A DNA stretch of 55,642 bases, from contig NZ_FOXU01000013.1 in NCBI RefSeq assembly GCF_900115805.1, positions 1 to 55,642 on the forward strand, written 5' to 3'. Position numbers and translations under genes: made by a program. The notes under the pieces are model-generated. The model did no database searches. It was not told where the DNA came from and saw only the letters and a list, made by a program, of their open reading frames with translations. The DNA is from Psychrobacillus psychrotolerans (GTDB lineage: Bacteria; Bacillota; Bacilli; Bacillales_A; Planococcaceae). Numbering within the stretch: the first letter of the stretch is position 1; each line of letters opens with the position of its first letter. This document shows, piece after piece, positions 31,540 through 39,650 of the stretch.

Positions 31540-31935
31540 ATGGGAGAGAAGCAAAGAAACATACCTACACGGAAACAAATTGCATCGATTAATACTGATT
31601 ATGTTCGCTCTATCGAACGCCAAGAAAATCGGATCAAAGCAAAAAAGGTTCGTTTAGCTAGACGATTAGTATTATTTACAATTTTATCTTTTGCTTTAGT
31701 TGGATTATTAGTATCTACCCTATTGAATAGCAAAAGTGCATATGAAGAAAAACAATTACAAAAAGAGCAAGTGGCTCAGGAGTTGGAACAAGTTAAGGAA
31801 GAGCAAGAAATTCTTAAAGTGCAAATTTCAAAACTTAACGATGATGAGTACATTGGCAAACTATTAAGAAAGCAATATTTCCTTTCTGAGGAGGGTGAAA
31901 TAATATTCACTTTGCCTGGAAAAGAAGAAAAATAA
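31540..31935 (+). CDS. divIC: Cell-division protein DivIC (FtsB-like)
   Basis: Bitopic divisome protein that pairs with FtsL and DivIB. The 131-aa protein has a basic cytoplasmic tail (res 1-42), one membrane span (about 44-65, LVLFTILSFALVGLLVSTLL), then an external coiled coil (about 70-105) and the conserved C-terminal GKLLRKQYF. ATG 31540 follows AGGAGAGGG; a TTG at 31522 would place the RBS inside. It follows yabQ by 19 nt and may have an unseen internal promoter, because it is needed in growth. Confidence 0.93.
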   Translation: MGEKQRNIPTRKQIASINTDYVRSIERQENRIKAKKVRLARRLVLFTILSFALVGLLVSTLLNSKSAYEEKQLQKEQVAQELEQVKEEQEILKVQISKLNDDEYIGKLLRKQYFLSEEGEIIFTLPGKEEK

Positions 31936-31949
31936 CTTTAAAAAAACAA

Positions 31950-31984
31950 AAGCAAAAGAGTAGTCTTATTGACACTCTTTTTTT
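31950..31984 (+). terminator. Terminator after divIC
   Basis: AAAGAGT (31955-31961) / ACTCTTT (31974-31980) stem with a 12-nt loop and T-run. It overlaps the next promoter. Confidence 0.7.
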
Positions 31985-31996
31985 GTTAGCTATAAT
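31969..31996 (+). promoter_or_regulatory. Strong sigma-A promoter for yabR
   Basis: TTGACA (31969-31974), 16 nt, TATAAT (31991-31996). Both hexamers are perfect. The -35 lies in the terminator hairpin of divIC. Confidence 0.85.
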
Positions 31997-32074
31997 AAAG
32001 GTAGGGATTTGTACGGAAAAGCGTATAAGTTCGAAAAAAGAGTCGCTTAAATTTTAAGGAGGAGCATTTTTTTT

Positions 32075-32509
32075 ATGTCAATTGAAGTAGGCAGCAAGGT
32101 AGAAGGTAAAGTAACAGGAATCACAAATTTCGGAGCATTCGTCGAACTACCAGGAGGCTCAACAGGTCTTGTTCACATTAGTGAAGTGGCGGACAATTAT
32201 GTAAAAGATATTAATGAGCATCTGAAGGTTGGAGATGTGGTTGAAGTTAAAGTGATGAATGTTGAAGCGGATGGCAAAATCGGATTATCTATTCGAAAAG
32301 CAAAGCCTCAAGCGGAAAGACCAGAGAGACCCGAACGTCCTCAACGTCCACGTGGTGGTAATAATCGTCCAAATGATCGCGATCGTCCAATGAAAGAGAA
32401 TTTTGAGCAAAAAATGACTAGATTCTTGAAGGATAGCGAAGATCGTTTGTCTACGTTGAAGCGCGCGACAGAATCTAAGCGCGGTGGCAGAGGCGCTAAA
32501 AGAGGATAA
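32075..32509 (+). CDS. yabR: S1 RNA-binding domain protein (YabR)
   Basis: One S1 domain (about res 5-73: GSKVEGKVTGITNFGAFVEL...KIGLSIRKAKP) followed by a low-complexity basic tail (about 75-144) with RPERPERPQRPRGGNN and GGRGAKRG. S1 domains bind RNA; the cellular role of YabR is not known. At 144 aa it is longer than B. subtilis YabR (about 128), the difference being in the tail. RBS AAGGAGGAG with a rather long 12-nt spacing. Confidence 0.9.
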   Translation: MSIEVGSKVEGKVTGITNFGAFVELPGGSTGLVHISEVADNYVKDINEHLKVGDVVEVKVMNVEADGKIGLSIRKAKPQAERPERPERPQRPRGGNNRPNDRDRPMKENFEQKMTRFLKDSEDRLSTLKRATESKRGGRGAKRG

Positions 32510-32551
32510 TTTGCTGTCTGTTTTATAGGTAGAAAAAATGTCATATAGATG

Positions 32552-32585
32552 AAAAGGTGTTGGGCTATGCTAACACCTTTTTTTT
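32552..32585 (+). terminator. Terminator after yabR
   Basis: AAAGGTGTT / AACACCTTT stem, 10-nt loop, long T-run. Confidence 0.9.
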
Positions 32586-32672
32586 GTACACAAAATAGAA
32601 GATTAAGCATATCCTTAAAGTAAGGTAACATTAAAAACATAGATATGTTTGAACTTTCAAGGAGGTTATTAG

Positions 32673-33878
32673 ATGGATGCAATGGATGTACTAACGAATA
32701 TAGAACATGTTAAAGCATATTATCAACCAATTTTTAGTGCGGACGAACATATTGTAATTGCGTATGAAGTATTAGGGAAGTTAGTCAACAAAGAGCAGCT
32801 TATAAATTTAAATACCTTTGCATATGATGAGGATATTCCGGTAGAGTATCGATTAGAAGTTGAACGTAAAATATTGCGCTTAGCTCTATCAGAGTTAATG
32901 GAAAAGACTAATGACTATGATATATACTTGCCGTGCAACGCGAATTTACTAATACTAGACTATGGAGAGAGTTACTTAGATATTATTAATGAGTTTGTCT
33001 CAGAAGACTATCTTTCAAGAATTGTACTAGTCCTTTCAGAGCATGATTATAAAGGTGATTTTGGTAAACTTAGTAATATACTGAAATATTACCGTACTTA
33101 CGGTATAAAGATAGCTATAAATCAGGTAGGTTCGGAAAGTCATATAGATTATATAAAAATGTTGTCACCAAATATATTAAAAGTAAATATAGAAAAATTG
33201 AGTTATGAGTCTTGGAGTGCGCAAAATGACTTATTTACATCCTTAGGATCGCTTGCTCGGAAGATAGGGGCTAATATGCTGTTTGAAGGGATCGATAGTG
33301 TACACCAACTTCAATTTGCTTGGAAAAATGGCGGACGATATTATCAGGGGAAATATCTAGCAACAGCTCAAGCAGATACAGTCTCAAGAGAATTGTTAAA
33401 AGATCATTTTAAAGAAAAGTTTCAGCAATTTATAACAACAGAAAAGCGATTACTTGAAGAGAAATATAATGAATTAAAAAATTTGCAGAATATGTTAGAA
33501 ACAGCAATTGGACATATAAATCCAACTAGTGACAATATAGAGCGGCTTTTATTACTTGCAGAAGAGTTAAATGATTGCTCATTCCGAATATATATTTGTA
33601 ATGAAGATGGATTTCAACTATCCCCTAATATTATGCAAGTCGACAAAAAGTGGACAGTGCAAGAGGATGCTGTCAACAAAAATTGGAGTTGGCGTCCATA
33701 CTTCTTAAAAACAATTATAAAAATGCGTAATGACCAAAGTGGTGTATTTTCGGACATGTATAGCGACATTGAAACAGGAGAAATGATGCGTACATTCTCC
33801 ATTCCACTTAACGATAGGGAATATTTGTTTATTGATATCTCATACGACTATTTATTTAAATATAATATTTTTAGGTAA
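32673..33878 (+). CDS. YkuI-like EAL protein, catalytically degenerate, with PAS-like C-terminal domain
   Basis: Closely follows my recollection of B. subtilis YkuI, 401 aa. It has a degenerate EAL domain (about res 1-240), a helical linker (about 245-280) and a C-terminal sensor domain (about 285-400) with NDCSFRIYICNEDG and NWSWRPYFLKTI. The EAL start is EVLGK (32-36). The double-Asp DDFG is NQVG (150-153), the ExxE Glu is V120 and KID is KVN (170-172). E205 and Q225 remain. Hydrolysis of c-di-GMP looks lost; binding may persist. RBS AAGGAGGTTATTAG. Not part of the B. subtilis block. Confidence 0.88.
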   Translation: MDAMDVLTNIEHVKAYYQPIFSADEHIVIAYEVLGKLVNKEQLINLNTFAYDEDIPVEYRLEVERKILRLALSELMEKTNDYDIYLPCNANLLILDYGESYLDIINEFVSEDYLSRIVLVLSEHDYKGDFGKLSNILKYYRTYGIKIAINQVGSESHIDYIKMLSPNILKVNIEKLSYESWSAQNDLFTSLGSLARKIGANMLFEGIDSVHQLQFAWKNGGRYYQGKYLATAQADTVSRELLKDHFKEKFQQFITTEKRLLEEKYNELKNLQNMLETAIGHINPTSDNIERLLLLAEELNDCSFRIYICNEDGFQLSPNIMQVDKKWTVQEDAVNKNWSWRPYFLKTIIKMRNDQSGVFSDMYSDIETGEMMRTFSIPLNDREYLFIDISYDYLFKYNIFR

Positions 33879-33904
33879 ACTCATAAATAATGGGGGCTAA
33901 GCTT

Positions 33905-34354
33905 GTGACGAAAGAGGAACTATTAAAATCTTATAATGAATATATCAATTGGCTAGATTCTTTATATATATTAGACGAAATAAGAGCAACTGCACCATAT
34001 ACGAACGGAAAGTGGTCCCCAAATGAAATAGTGATGCATCTTGCAGAATGGGACCGATTTACTGTGGAACAGCGCCTACCAAATATGAAAGAAGGGGAAA
34101 GGTGTGAAGGGTATCCTGATTTTGAAGCATTTAACGCAAAAGCCGCAGCCCTTGCTCATGAACAAACATTTAAAGAAACCCTTTCTTATGCCAAAAAACA
34201 ACGTCAAAAAATTATCGAAAAACTTCAGCAAATTGATGAAATAGATTGGAACAAAGTTTTTTATATTGGTAATAGTGAGTGTACTGTTCGTAGTTATTTC
34301 ACAGACTTTTTGGAGCATGATGCGCACCATAGAAAACAAATCTCGGCTCTATGA
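33905..34354 (+). CDS. DinB-fold four-helix-bundle protein
   Basis: 149 aa, predicted all-helical. Histidines placed as in the DinB/YfiT metal site are seen: H in EIVMHLAEWD (about res 44-53) and HxxxH-like EHDAHHRKQI at the C terminus (about 138-147). Members include thiol-dependent transferases and many uncharacterised proteins; no substrate can be named. Start at GTG 33905, 8 nt after GGGGG; ATG 33890 has no RBS. It follows the EAL gene by 26 nt and is probably co-transcribed, but no functional link is known. Confidence 0.75.
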   Translation: MTKEELLKSYNEYINWLDSLYILDEIRATAPYTNGKWSPNEIVMHLAEWDRFTVEQRLPNMKEGERCEGYPDFEAFNAKAAALAHEQTFKETLSYAKKQRQKIIEKLQQIDEIDWNKVFYIGNSECTVRSYFTDFLEHDAHHRKQISAL

Positions 34355-34425
34355 AGGGTCTTGCATTTGTAAGGTTAAAAGGAATCTTTTTAAACAACTT
34401 CGACAAATTGCATACTTTTCAACAT

Positions 34426-34464
34426 AAAAAAGCAGTTCCTAAAATTCTTAGGAACTGCTTTTTG
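34426..34464. terminator. Bidirectional terminator between DinB-like gene and tRNA genes
   Basis: Perfect 16-bp stem (34427-34442 / 34448-34463) with A-run and T-run at the two ends. It can stop the + strand DinB transcript and the - strand tRNA transcript. Confidence 0.9.
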
Positions 34465-34467
34465 AGA

Positions 34468-34539
34468 TGACCCCTACGGGATTCGAACCCGTGTTACCGC
34501 CGTGAAAGGGCGGTGTCTTAACCGCTTGACCAAGGGGCC
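34468..34539 (-). tRNA. trnE: tRNA-Glu (anticodon TTC)
   Basis: On the - strand a full cloverleaf runs from GGCCCCTTGG to AGGGGTCA. The anticodon loop is CTTTCAC, the T-loop GGGTTCGAATCCC. 72 nt without an encoded CCA. It is 8 nt downstream of the tRNA-Met gene in the same transcript. Confidence 0.97.
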
Positions 34540-34547
34540 GTAAAATA

Positions 34548-34621
34548 TGGCGGCCGAGGGGATCGAACCCCCGACCTCACGGGTATGAACCGTACGCTCT
34601 AGCCAGCTGAGCTAGGCCGCC
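34548..34621 (-). tRNA. trnM: tRNA-Met, elongator (anticodon CAT)
   Basis: Cloverleaf on the - strand, starting GGCGGCCTAGCTCAGCTGG, anticodon loop TTCATAC. The G1-C72 pair excludes the initiator, and the body matches B. subtilis elongator tRNA-Met rather than tRNA-Ile(CAT). 74 nt, CCA not encoded. B. subtilis has tRNA genes at the same place before spoIIE. Confidence 0.95.
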
Positions 34622-34640
34622 GTTTTAACGAACAAATTAT

Positions 34641-34669
34641 ATATTACAAGCGTTTTGCCAAAGTGTCAA
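34641..34669 (-). promoter_or_regulatory. Sigma-A promoter of the tRNA-Met-Glu operon
   Basis: On the - strand TTGACA (34669-34664), 17 nt, TAATAT (34646-34641), about 20 nt ahead of tRNA-Met. Confidence 0.8.
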
Positions 34670-34749
34670 TGCTTCTTTAAGAGAATTTTAAAAAGATTAA
34701 AAGAAAGTTTGTTGCGAATATTCAAATCATTTAATTTATTAGCTGATGA

Positions 34750-34756
34750 AGTCGAA
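34750..34756 (+). promoter_or_regulatory. Possible Spo0A box upstream of spoIIE
   Basis: AGTCGAA matches 6 of 7 positions of the 0A box TGTCGAA, 91 nt before the spoIIE start. TATACT at 34811-34816 may be the -10. B. subtilis spoIIE is Spo0A-activated, so the placement is plausible, but one imperfect box is weak evidence. Confidence 0.35.
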
Positions 34757-34847
34757 AAGTTATTTTAAGTTCACGTCAGAAACAGACATACTTTTTGTAG
34801 TAATACTAGGTATACTTCCATCAATAGTTGAATAGGAGGTATTCGCT

Positions 34848-37220
34848 TTGAAGGTTTACGAACAGGAACAAAAACGCGGTATATCGATAAGAAAGATTAT
34901 GGAGGGTTTCAAAGCCAAGAGAGTAACGCTTTTCTTTTCTATCATTTTTCTACTTCTATCATTTTTTCTAGCACAAGTTGTATTGTTCGAGGCCTCGGTT
35001 CCATTTTTCCTTCCTCTTTGGGCACTGGTTAATCTGAGGTTTCAACGTTTCGTACCTTGGACAGTTGCAGGTGCTATTCTAGGAAGCTTTACTCTCGGAT
35101 TTGGACAAGTAATTATTCATGCTATGCAGGCATTATTATTTCCGTTTTATCAAAATCGATTTATTAGGAAGATCCCACTACCTTTATATGTGCTAATAGA
35201 TGTCGTATGTATACAAATTGTGTGGCAGTTCGTTTCTTATGGGGGAGAGATTCCAGTTTCAATCTGGCTAGCCATTGGATATGAAGGCATACTAAGTCTA
35301 TTTATGACCATATTTTTGTTTCAGTTATTTCTTCCCTTTCCGGACCTATTGCACAAAAGGTGGACAGGAGAAAGAATGGGTGCTGCATTACTTATAGGAG
35401 CACTTGTCTTGACTGGAATGTCTTCGTATATATTTGGTTACGTATCAATTCCGTTAATGGCGGCTCATTTGGTCATAGCGGTATCAGCGGCAATCGGAGG
35501 AGTCCAACTGGCAACGGTAGTAGCCGTACTTTCTGGAACAATATTAAGTATTTCCAAGCTTAGCTTTAGCGGTATGATTGCTGTCTACGCGGTAACTGGC
35601 TTCTTGGCAGGACTTCATAAGCCTTTTGGGAGACTGTGGCAAGCGTTTAGTATGCTCGGTGCTACATTTTTCTTTATATTATATGATCGCACCTTACCTT
35701 TAGATTCTGTATATATAGGATCACTTGTCATTGCCTCTCTATTATTCTTTATGGTTCCTTCTGCGTGGATTAAGCAATTGAAAGATCAATTGTATCCTGA
35801 TACAACAAGTGTTCTTTTAAGAAGACAAAAGTGGATGACAGAAAAAGTAAATCATCAGCTTCAAGAGTTTCAGCATTTTGTCGACTTTATCACTCGGTTT
35901 ATATCGGAGAAATTTGATTCGAAGGCGCTGAGAAAGGATGAAAAAACAGTGCCACTTCCAATTTGTCGTTCATGCTTTCAATATGAAAAATGTTGGGGAG
36001 AAAAATCCAATGGTATGCCTGTATTGATAAAGGAATGGGAAGACCAACCTAAAAAGTCTAGAATGCAAACAGAGAATCGAATTCAATATAAATGCGTAAA
36101 ACCAATACAAGTGATGCATGAGCTGAAGGAAAAAGAAGCTAAGCAACAGCTCACGTATGAATTACAGCATGGAAAGAAGATGTTTGCGCTCAAATTGAAA
36201 GACATGGGCAATCACATGAGTGGGTTGATGAGCAATTTAGAAAACAATATAACTATGTATTCTTCTCATGAAGAAGTGATTAAAGAAAAGTTCCAACAAG
36301 CAAATATTCCCTTCTTCCAAATAGATGTGTTGAATATTGAGATAGGACAAATGGAGATTGTTTGTTGTTTACCAATTGAAGCAAGAGCAAAAATGGTAGG
36401 GGAACGTTTAATTGTTCCATTATTATATGACCTGTTGAACGAACCGTTTGAAATTACAGCTATGAAAGAAATCCATCACCCATACGAGCATATTCAATTA
36501 ACGTGCAAATCGTCTGTTCGTTTTCAACTTACACATGATGTGTATACATCATCAAGTAAAAACACCATCTATTCGGGGGATGCCCATGCAGTATTCCCAT
36601 TGCATCCAGGATTGATGGCAGTTATTTTATCAGATGGAATGGGGAATGATTTAGAGGCGCATAGAGAAAGTAGACGTGTCATGCAGTTCATGAGGGAGTG
36701 TTTAAATAAAAAAATGGATCCAGAAACAACCATGCATACACTGCACTACATGATGAGTCTACAAAATGACAATGATAGCTATGCAACTGTAGACCTTGCA
36801 TTGATAGATCTGCAAAAAGGAGAATTGTGGTCTTGGAAGGCCGGAAGTATGTCGACATATCTAATTCGCGGAAATGAAATGAGAAAAATAGAAAGCAAAC
36901 ATGTCCCATTCGGATTCCTACCTACTTTCTCAATAGAAGCCAGAAAAATGGACATAAAAGACGGAGATGTATTGGTTATGCTCTCAGACGGTGTATTTTC
37001 AGGAAACACGACTGTCGAAAAACAGGAGCAATATTATCAAAAAATACTACAAGACCCAACCATGAATGCAGAACGCTTTGTGAAAATGTTAGAACAAACT
37101 TACTCACTACCAGGAGACGACCGCACAGTTATTTTCATGCATGTAGAGCATGTAGTACCAGAATGGTCCCTATTCACACCACGCCAAACAGCCAAACACC
37201 AAGAAAGAATGGTACACTAA
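34848..37220 (+). CDS. spoIIE: Stage II sporulation protein E (membrane PP2C phosphatase)
   Basis: Dephosphorylates SpoIIAA-P to release sigma-F in the forespore, and binds FtsZ at the polar septum. The 790-aa protein (B. subtilis about 827) has about 10 membrane segments (res 25-305), a central FtsZ-binding/oligomerisation region (about 320-560, with CRSCFQYEKCW) and a C-terminal PP2C domain. Metal-site motifs there are ILSDGMGND (about 588-596) and VMLSDGVF (about 706-713). Start TTG 34848, 7 nt after AGGAGGT. Unlike B. subtilis, yabS and yabT do not follow; hairpin repeats do. Confidence 0.96.
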   Translation: MKVYEQEQKRGISIRKIMEGFKAKRVTLFFSIIFLLLSFFLAQVVLFEASVPFFLPLWALVNLRFQRFVPWTVAGAILGSFTLGFGQVIIHAMQALLFPFYQNRFIRKIPLPLYVLIDVVCIQIVWQFVSYGGEIPVSIWLAIGYEGILSLFMTIFLFQLFLPFPDLLHKRWTGERMGAALLIGALVLTGMSSYIFGYVSIPLMAAHLVIAVSAAIGGVQLATVVAVLSGTILSISKLSFSGMIAVYAVTGFLAGLHKPFGRLWQAFSMLGATFFFILYDRTLPLDSVYIGSLVIASLLFFMVPSAWIKQLKDQLYPDTTSVLLRRQKWMTEKVNHQLQEFQHFVDFITRFISEKFDSKALRKDEKTVPLPICRSCFQYEKCWGEKSNGMPVLIKEWEDQPKKSRMQTENRIQYKCVKPIQVMHELKEKEAKQQLTYELQHGKKMFALKLKDMGNHMSGLMSNLENNITMYSSHEEVIKEKFQQANIPFFQIDVLNIEIGQMEIVCCLPIEARAKMVGERLIVPLLYDLLNEPFEITAMKEIHHPYEHIQLTCKSSVRFQLTHDVYTSSSKNTIYSGDAHAVFPLHPGLMAVILSDGMGNDLEAHRESRRVMQFMRECLNKKMDPETTMHTLHYMMSLQNDNDSYATVDLALIDLQKGELWSWKAGSMSTYLIRGNEMRKIESKHVPFGFLPTFSIEARKMDIKDGDVLVMLSDGVFSGNTTVEKQEQYYQKILQDPTMNAERFVKMLEQTYSLPGDDRTVIFMHVEHVVPEWSLFTPRQTAKHQERMVH

Positions 37221-37342
37221 TAGAAAAGCGAAAGGTGCCCGTAAGCCTCGACAAGCGCTGGAAGACAAACGGTAAAGGCGTACTTTGCCTTAACCGTTTG
37301 TCTGAAGCGACTCGAGAGGCTGGCACCTGTAGCTAGACAGAA
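37221..37342. repeat. Hairpin repeat unit 1
   Basis: 122-bp unit beginning directly after the spoIIE stop with TAGAAAAGCGAAAG and ending TGTAGCTAGACAGAA. Nested pairing: GGTGCC/GGCACC (37234/37322), AGCCTC/GAGGCT (37244/37316), an 11-bp stem (37263-37273 / 37293-37303) and AAGGC/GCCTT inside it. Confidence 0.85.
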
Positions 37343-37465
37343 TAGAAAAGCGAAAGCGCCTATGTCTGCCCTGGCAGGCACTGGAAGAATTTCGTGGAAA
37401 GGCGACCTTGCCTTTCTCGAAATTCTGAAGTGACCCGAAGGGCAAGGCGCTGTAGCTAGACAGAA
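37343..37465. repeat. Hairpin repeat unit 2
   Basis: 123-bp unit with the same head and tail as unit 1. Stems are GCGCC/GGCGC (37356/37446), GCCCT/AGGGC (37368/37439), AGAATTTCG/CGAAATTCT (37386/37418) and AAAGGC/GCCTTT (37398/37410). Stem sequences differ from unit 1 but still pair; the GGAAAGGCG...CTTGCCTT core is shared. Confidence 0.85.
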
Positions 37466-37574
37466 TAGAAAAGCGAAAGCTCCTATAGGGAAGGGTAGTC
37501 TAGGATGCGACATCGTGTCCTAGACTGCATAACCCTCATCGTGCGGACCCGTCAGGTCGGGTATTCACTAGGAG
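37466..37574. repeat. Hairpin repeat unit 3, divergent
   Basis: Same TAGAAAAGCGAAAGC head, different interior: outer CTCCTA/TAGGAG (37480/37569), GTCTAGGA/TCCTAGAC (37498-37505 / 37518-37525) and ACCCG/CGGGT (37547/37558). It lacks the GTAGCTAGACAGAA tail. It ends 25 nt before tilS. Confidence 0.7.
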
Positions 37575-37599
37575 AGGGACCAATAATAGAGGTGGAAAA

Positions 37600-38991
37600 A
37601 TGCATCCTTTCATTTTAAAAGTAAAAAAATATATAGATAAGTACCAGCTAATACAAAGGGGTGATCGTCTTCTTCTAGCTTGTTCTGGAGGAGCAGACTC
37701 GGTTGCTGCGGTGCTTACCTTTCATGAACTTAAGAAGTTATATAATTTACAGCTGGGTATTGTTCATACGGATCACCAGCTTCGAGGGGCAGAGTCGGCA
37801 GAAGATATGCACTTTGTTGAACAATTAGCTATTCGATTAGACATTTCTTTTTATGGTACTACACTGGAAGTGCCTTCTAGAGTCGAGGCAGAAGGTGGAA
37901 ATGTTCAGGTGATATGCAGAGAAGAAAGGTATGCTTACTTTGATACTGTTATGAAACAAGAAAACTTTGATAAGCTAGTATTCGGTCACCATGCAGATGA
38001 CCAGATAGAAACAATAATAATGTCATTGGTAAGAGGGACGTTGGCATCTTCTCTTACAGGAATACCGATAACAAGACCTTTTTCAAACGGTAGCATCATT
38101 CGTCCATTCCTATGTGTAACGAAGGATGAGATTTTGGATTATGTTCAGTTTCAAAAACAAGCATTTAGACATGACCCCAGTAACGATAAACATACATATA
38201 CAAGAAATCGTTTACGCCATACTGTTGTACCTCTTTTGCGTCAAGAAAATGTACATGTGGCCGATAGTATCCGGACGTTCGTAGAAAAACAACAACAAGA
38301 TGACCACTTTTTACAGACACTTGCAAAAGAGAAGTTTGACCAGCTTGTGACAGTTAAAAGTGAATCGAGCTTTTTTATGGATTCAATGCAGTTTAGGGAA
38401 ATTCCAGTTGCTTTACAAAGAAGAGTGATTCTAATACTATTAAAGTATCTGTATGATAGCTCTAGTGCGCTATTAAATAATCGCTTAATTGAATCTATTT
38501 TAACTGCTTGTAATGAGCAGGATGGGAATACAGTGATTCATTTACCAAAAGATTTTTCCTTCATACGTCATTACAGTCAAATCCAGTTTTCCTCCACTCC
38601 CCTAAAATCTCTACCAATTCAAAGTCAAATAATTGATGAAGACTGTTGGGTAGAAGTTGGCACTGGTTATTCGATATACTTGACTAGAAACTTAAACGAG
38701 CAGATTCCTTCCGATGAAAAGTGGTTTATCCAATTGGACAGTGATTCATTACCTCTTTCTATACGAACGAGGATAGAAGGAGATCGAATACATTTAAAAG
38801 GGATGTCTACTCCAAAAAAAGTTTCACGATTGTTTATTGATGAAAAAATTTCGAGTGAAAAACGAGAGGGTTGGCCAATACTTATATCAGCTAAAAATGA
38901 TATAATGGCTGTAATAGGTCTTCGTTGCGGGCAGCAACTTGAAAAGAATAGAACTACGCAAAATTTTGTATTATACGTGAAGAGATATTAA
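37600..38991 (+). CDS. tilS: tRNA(Ile)-lysidine synthase
   Basis: Changes C34 of tRNA-Ile(CAT) to lysidine so that it reads AUA and is charged with Ile; normally essential. The 463-aa protein has the N-type ATP pyrophosphatase PP-loop CSGGADSVAAV (about res 29-39), GHHADDQIETI (about 129-139) and a C-terminal TilS domain (about 380-463). RBS GAGGTGG. It is followed 19 nt later by hprT; the pair is widely linked in Bacillota. Confidence 0.96.
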   Translation: MHPFILKVKKYIDKYQLIQRGDRLLLACSGGADSVAAVLTFHELKKLYNLQLGIVHTDHQLRGAESAEDMHFVEQLAIRLDISFYGTTLEVPSRVEAEGGNVQVICREERYAYFDTVMKQENFDKLVFGHHADDQIETIIMSLVRGTLASSLTGIPITRPFSNGSIIRPFLCVTKDEILDYVQFQKQAFRHDPSNDKHTYTRNRLRHTVVPLLRQENVHVADSIRTFVEKQQQDDHFLQTLAKEKFDQLVTVKSESSFFMDSMQFREIPVALQRRVILILLKYLYDSSSALLNNRLIESILTACNEQDGNTVIHLPKDFSFIRHYSQIQFSSTPLKSLPIQSQIIDEDCWVEVGTGYSIYLTRNLNEQIPSDEKWFIQLDSDSLPLSIRTRIEGDRIHLKGMSTPKKVSRLFIDEKISSEKREGWPILISAKNDIMAVIGLRCGQQLEKNRTTQNFVLYVKRY

Positions 38992-39010
38992 GCCATAGGA
39001 GGATTTAACG

Positions 39011-39553
39011 ATGTTAGAAAAGGATATTTTAGAAGTTCTGTTATCTGAGGAACAAATCAATCAAAAAACACGTGAATTGGGAGCCTTATTAACTGAAGAG
39101 TACAAGGATCAATACCCACTTGCAATTGGAATTTTAAAAGGTGCAATGCCTTTCATGTCTGATTTGATGAAACGTGTGGATACATACATTGAAATGGATT
39201 ATATGGATGTATCAAGTTATGGCAATGCAACAGTTTCTTCTGGAGAGGTTAAAATCGTAAAAGATTTGAACACAAGTGTGGAAGGAAGAGATATTTTAAT
39301 AATCGAAGACATAATCGATAGCGGGATGACATTAAGTTACTTAGTGGACCTTTTCAAATATCGTAAAGCAAAATCCATTAAAATTGTTACTTTGTTAGAC
39401 AAACCAACTGGTAGAAAAGTAGACTTAAAAGCAGACTTTGTAGGCTTTGAAGTTCCAGATGCATTTGTGGTTGGATACGGATTAGATTATGCAGAAAAGT
39501 ATCGTAACTTACCATATGTAGGTGTATTGAAGAAAGAAGTTTACAGTTTTTAG
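39011..39553 (+). CDS. hprT: Hypoxanthine phosphoribosyltransferase
   Basis: Salvages hypoxanthine (and guanine) with PRPP. The 180-aa type I PRTase has the PRPP loop [14 protein letters not shown] (about res 97-110) and DYMDVSSYG with the flexible loop after it. RBS TAGGAGGAT. In B. subtilis HprT with TilS activates ftsH transcription; the same order tilS-hprT-ftsH is kept here. Confidence 0.95.
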   Translation: MLEKDILEVLLSEEQINQKTRELGALLTEEYKDQYPLAIGILKGAMPFMSDLMKRVDTYIEMDYMDVSSYGNATVSSGEVKIVKDLNTSVEGRDILIIEDIIDSGMTLSYLVDLFKYRKAKSIKIVTLLDKPTGRKVDLKADFVGFEVPDAFVVGYGLDYAEKYRNLPYVGVLKKEVYSF

Positions 39554-39650
39554 TTTTAAGCCTAGTTAAAAGGCTTTTCATTGTACGTCCAAAAATTCGT
39601 ATGATAAGATAATCATTAGTTTTTCTGTTTACCTTGTGAGGAGGCTGGGA

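Noticed and set aside
37217-37513. Reverse-strand open frame of 98 codons over the hairpin repeats
   Set aside because: The translation simply repeats (SHPRLPFPIGAFAFLFCLA-like stretches) because the DNA is a repeat; no RBS or protein family.
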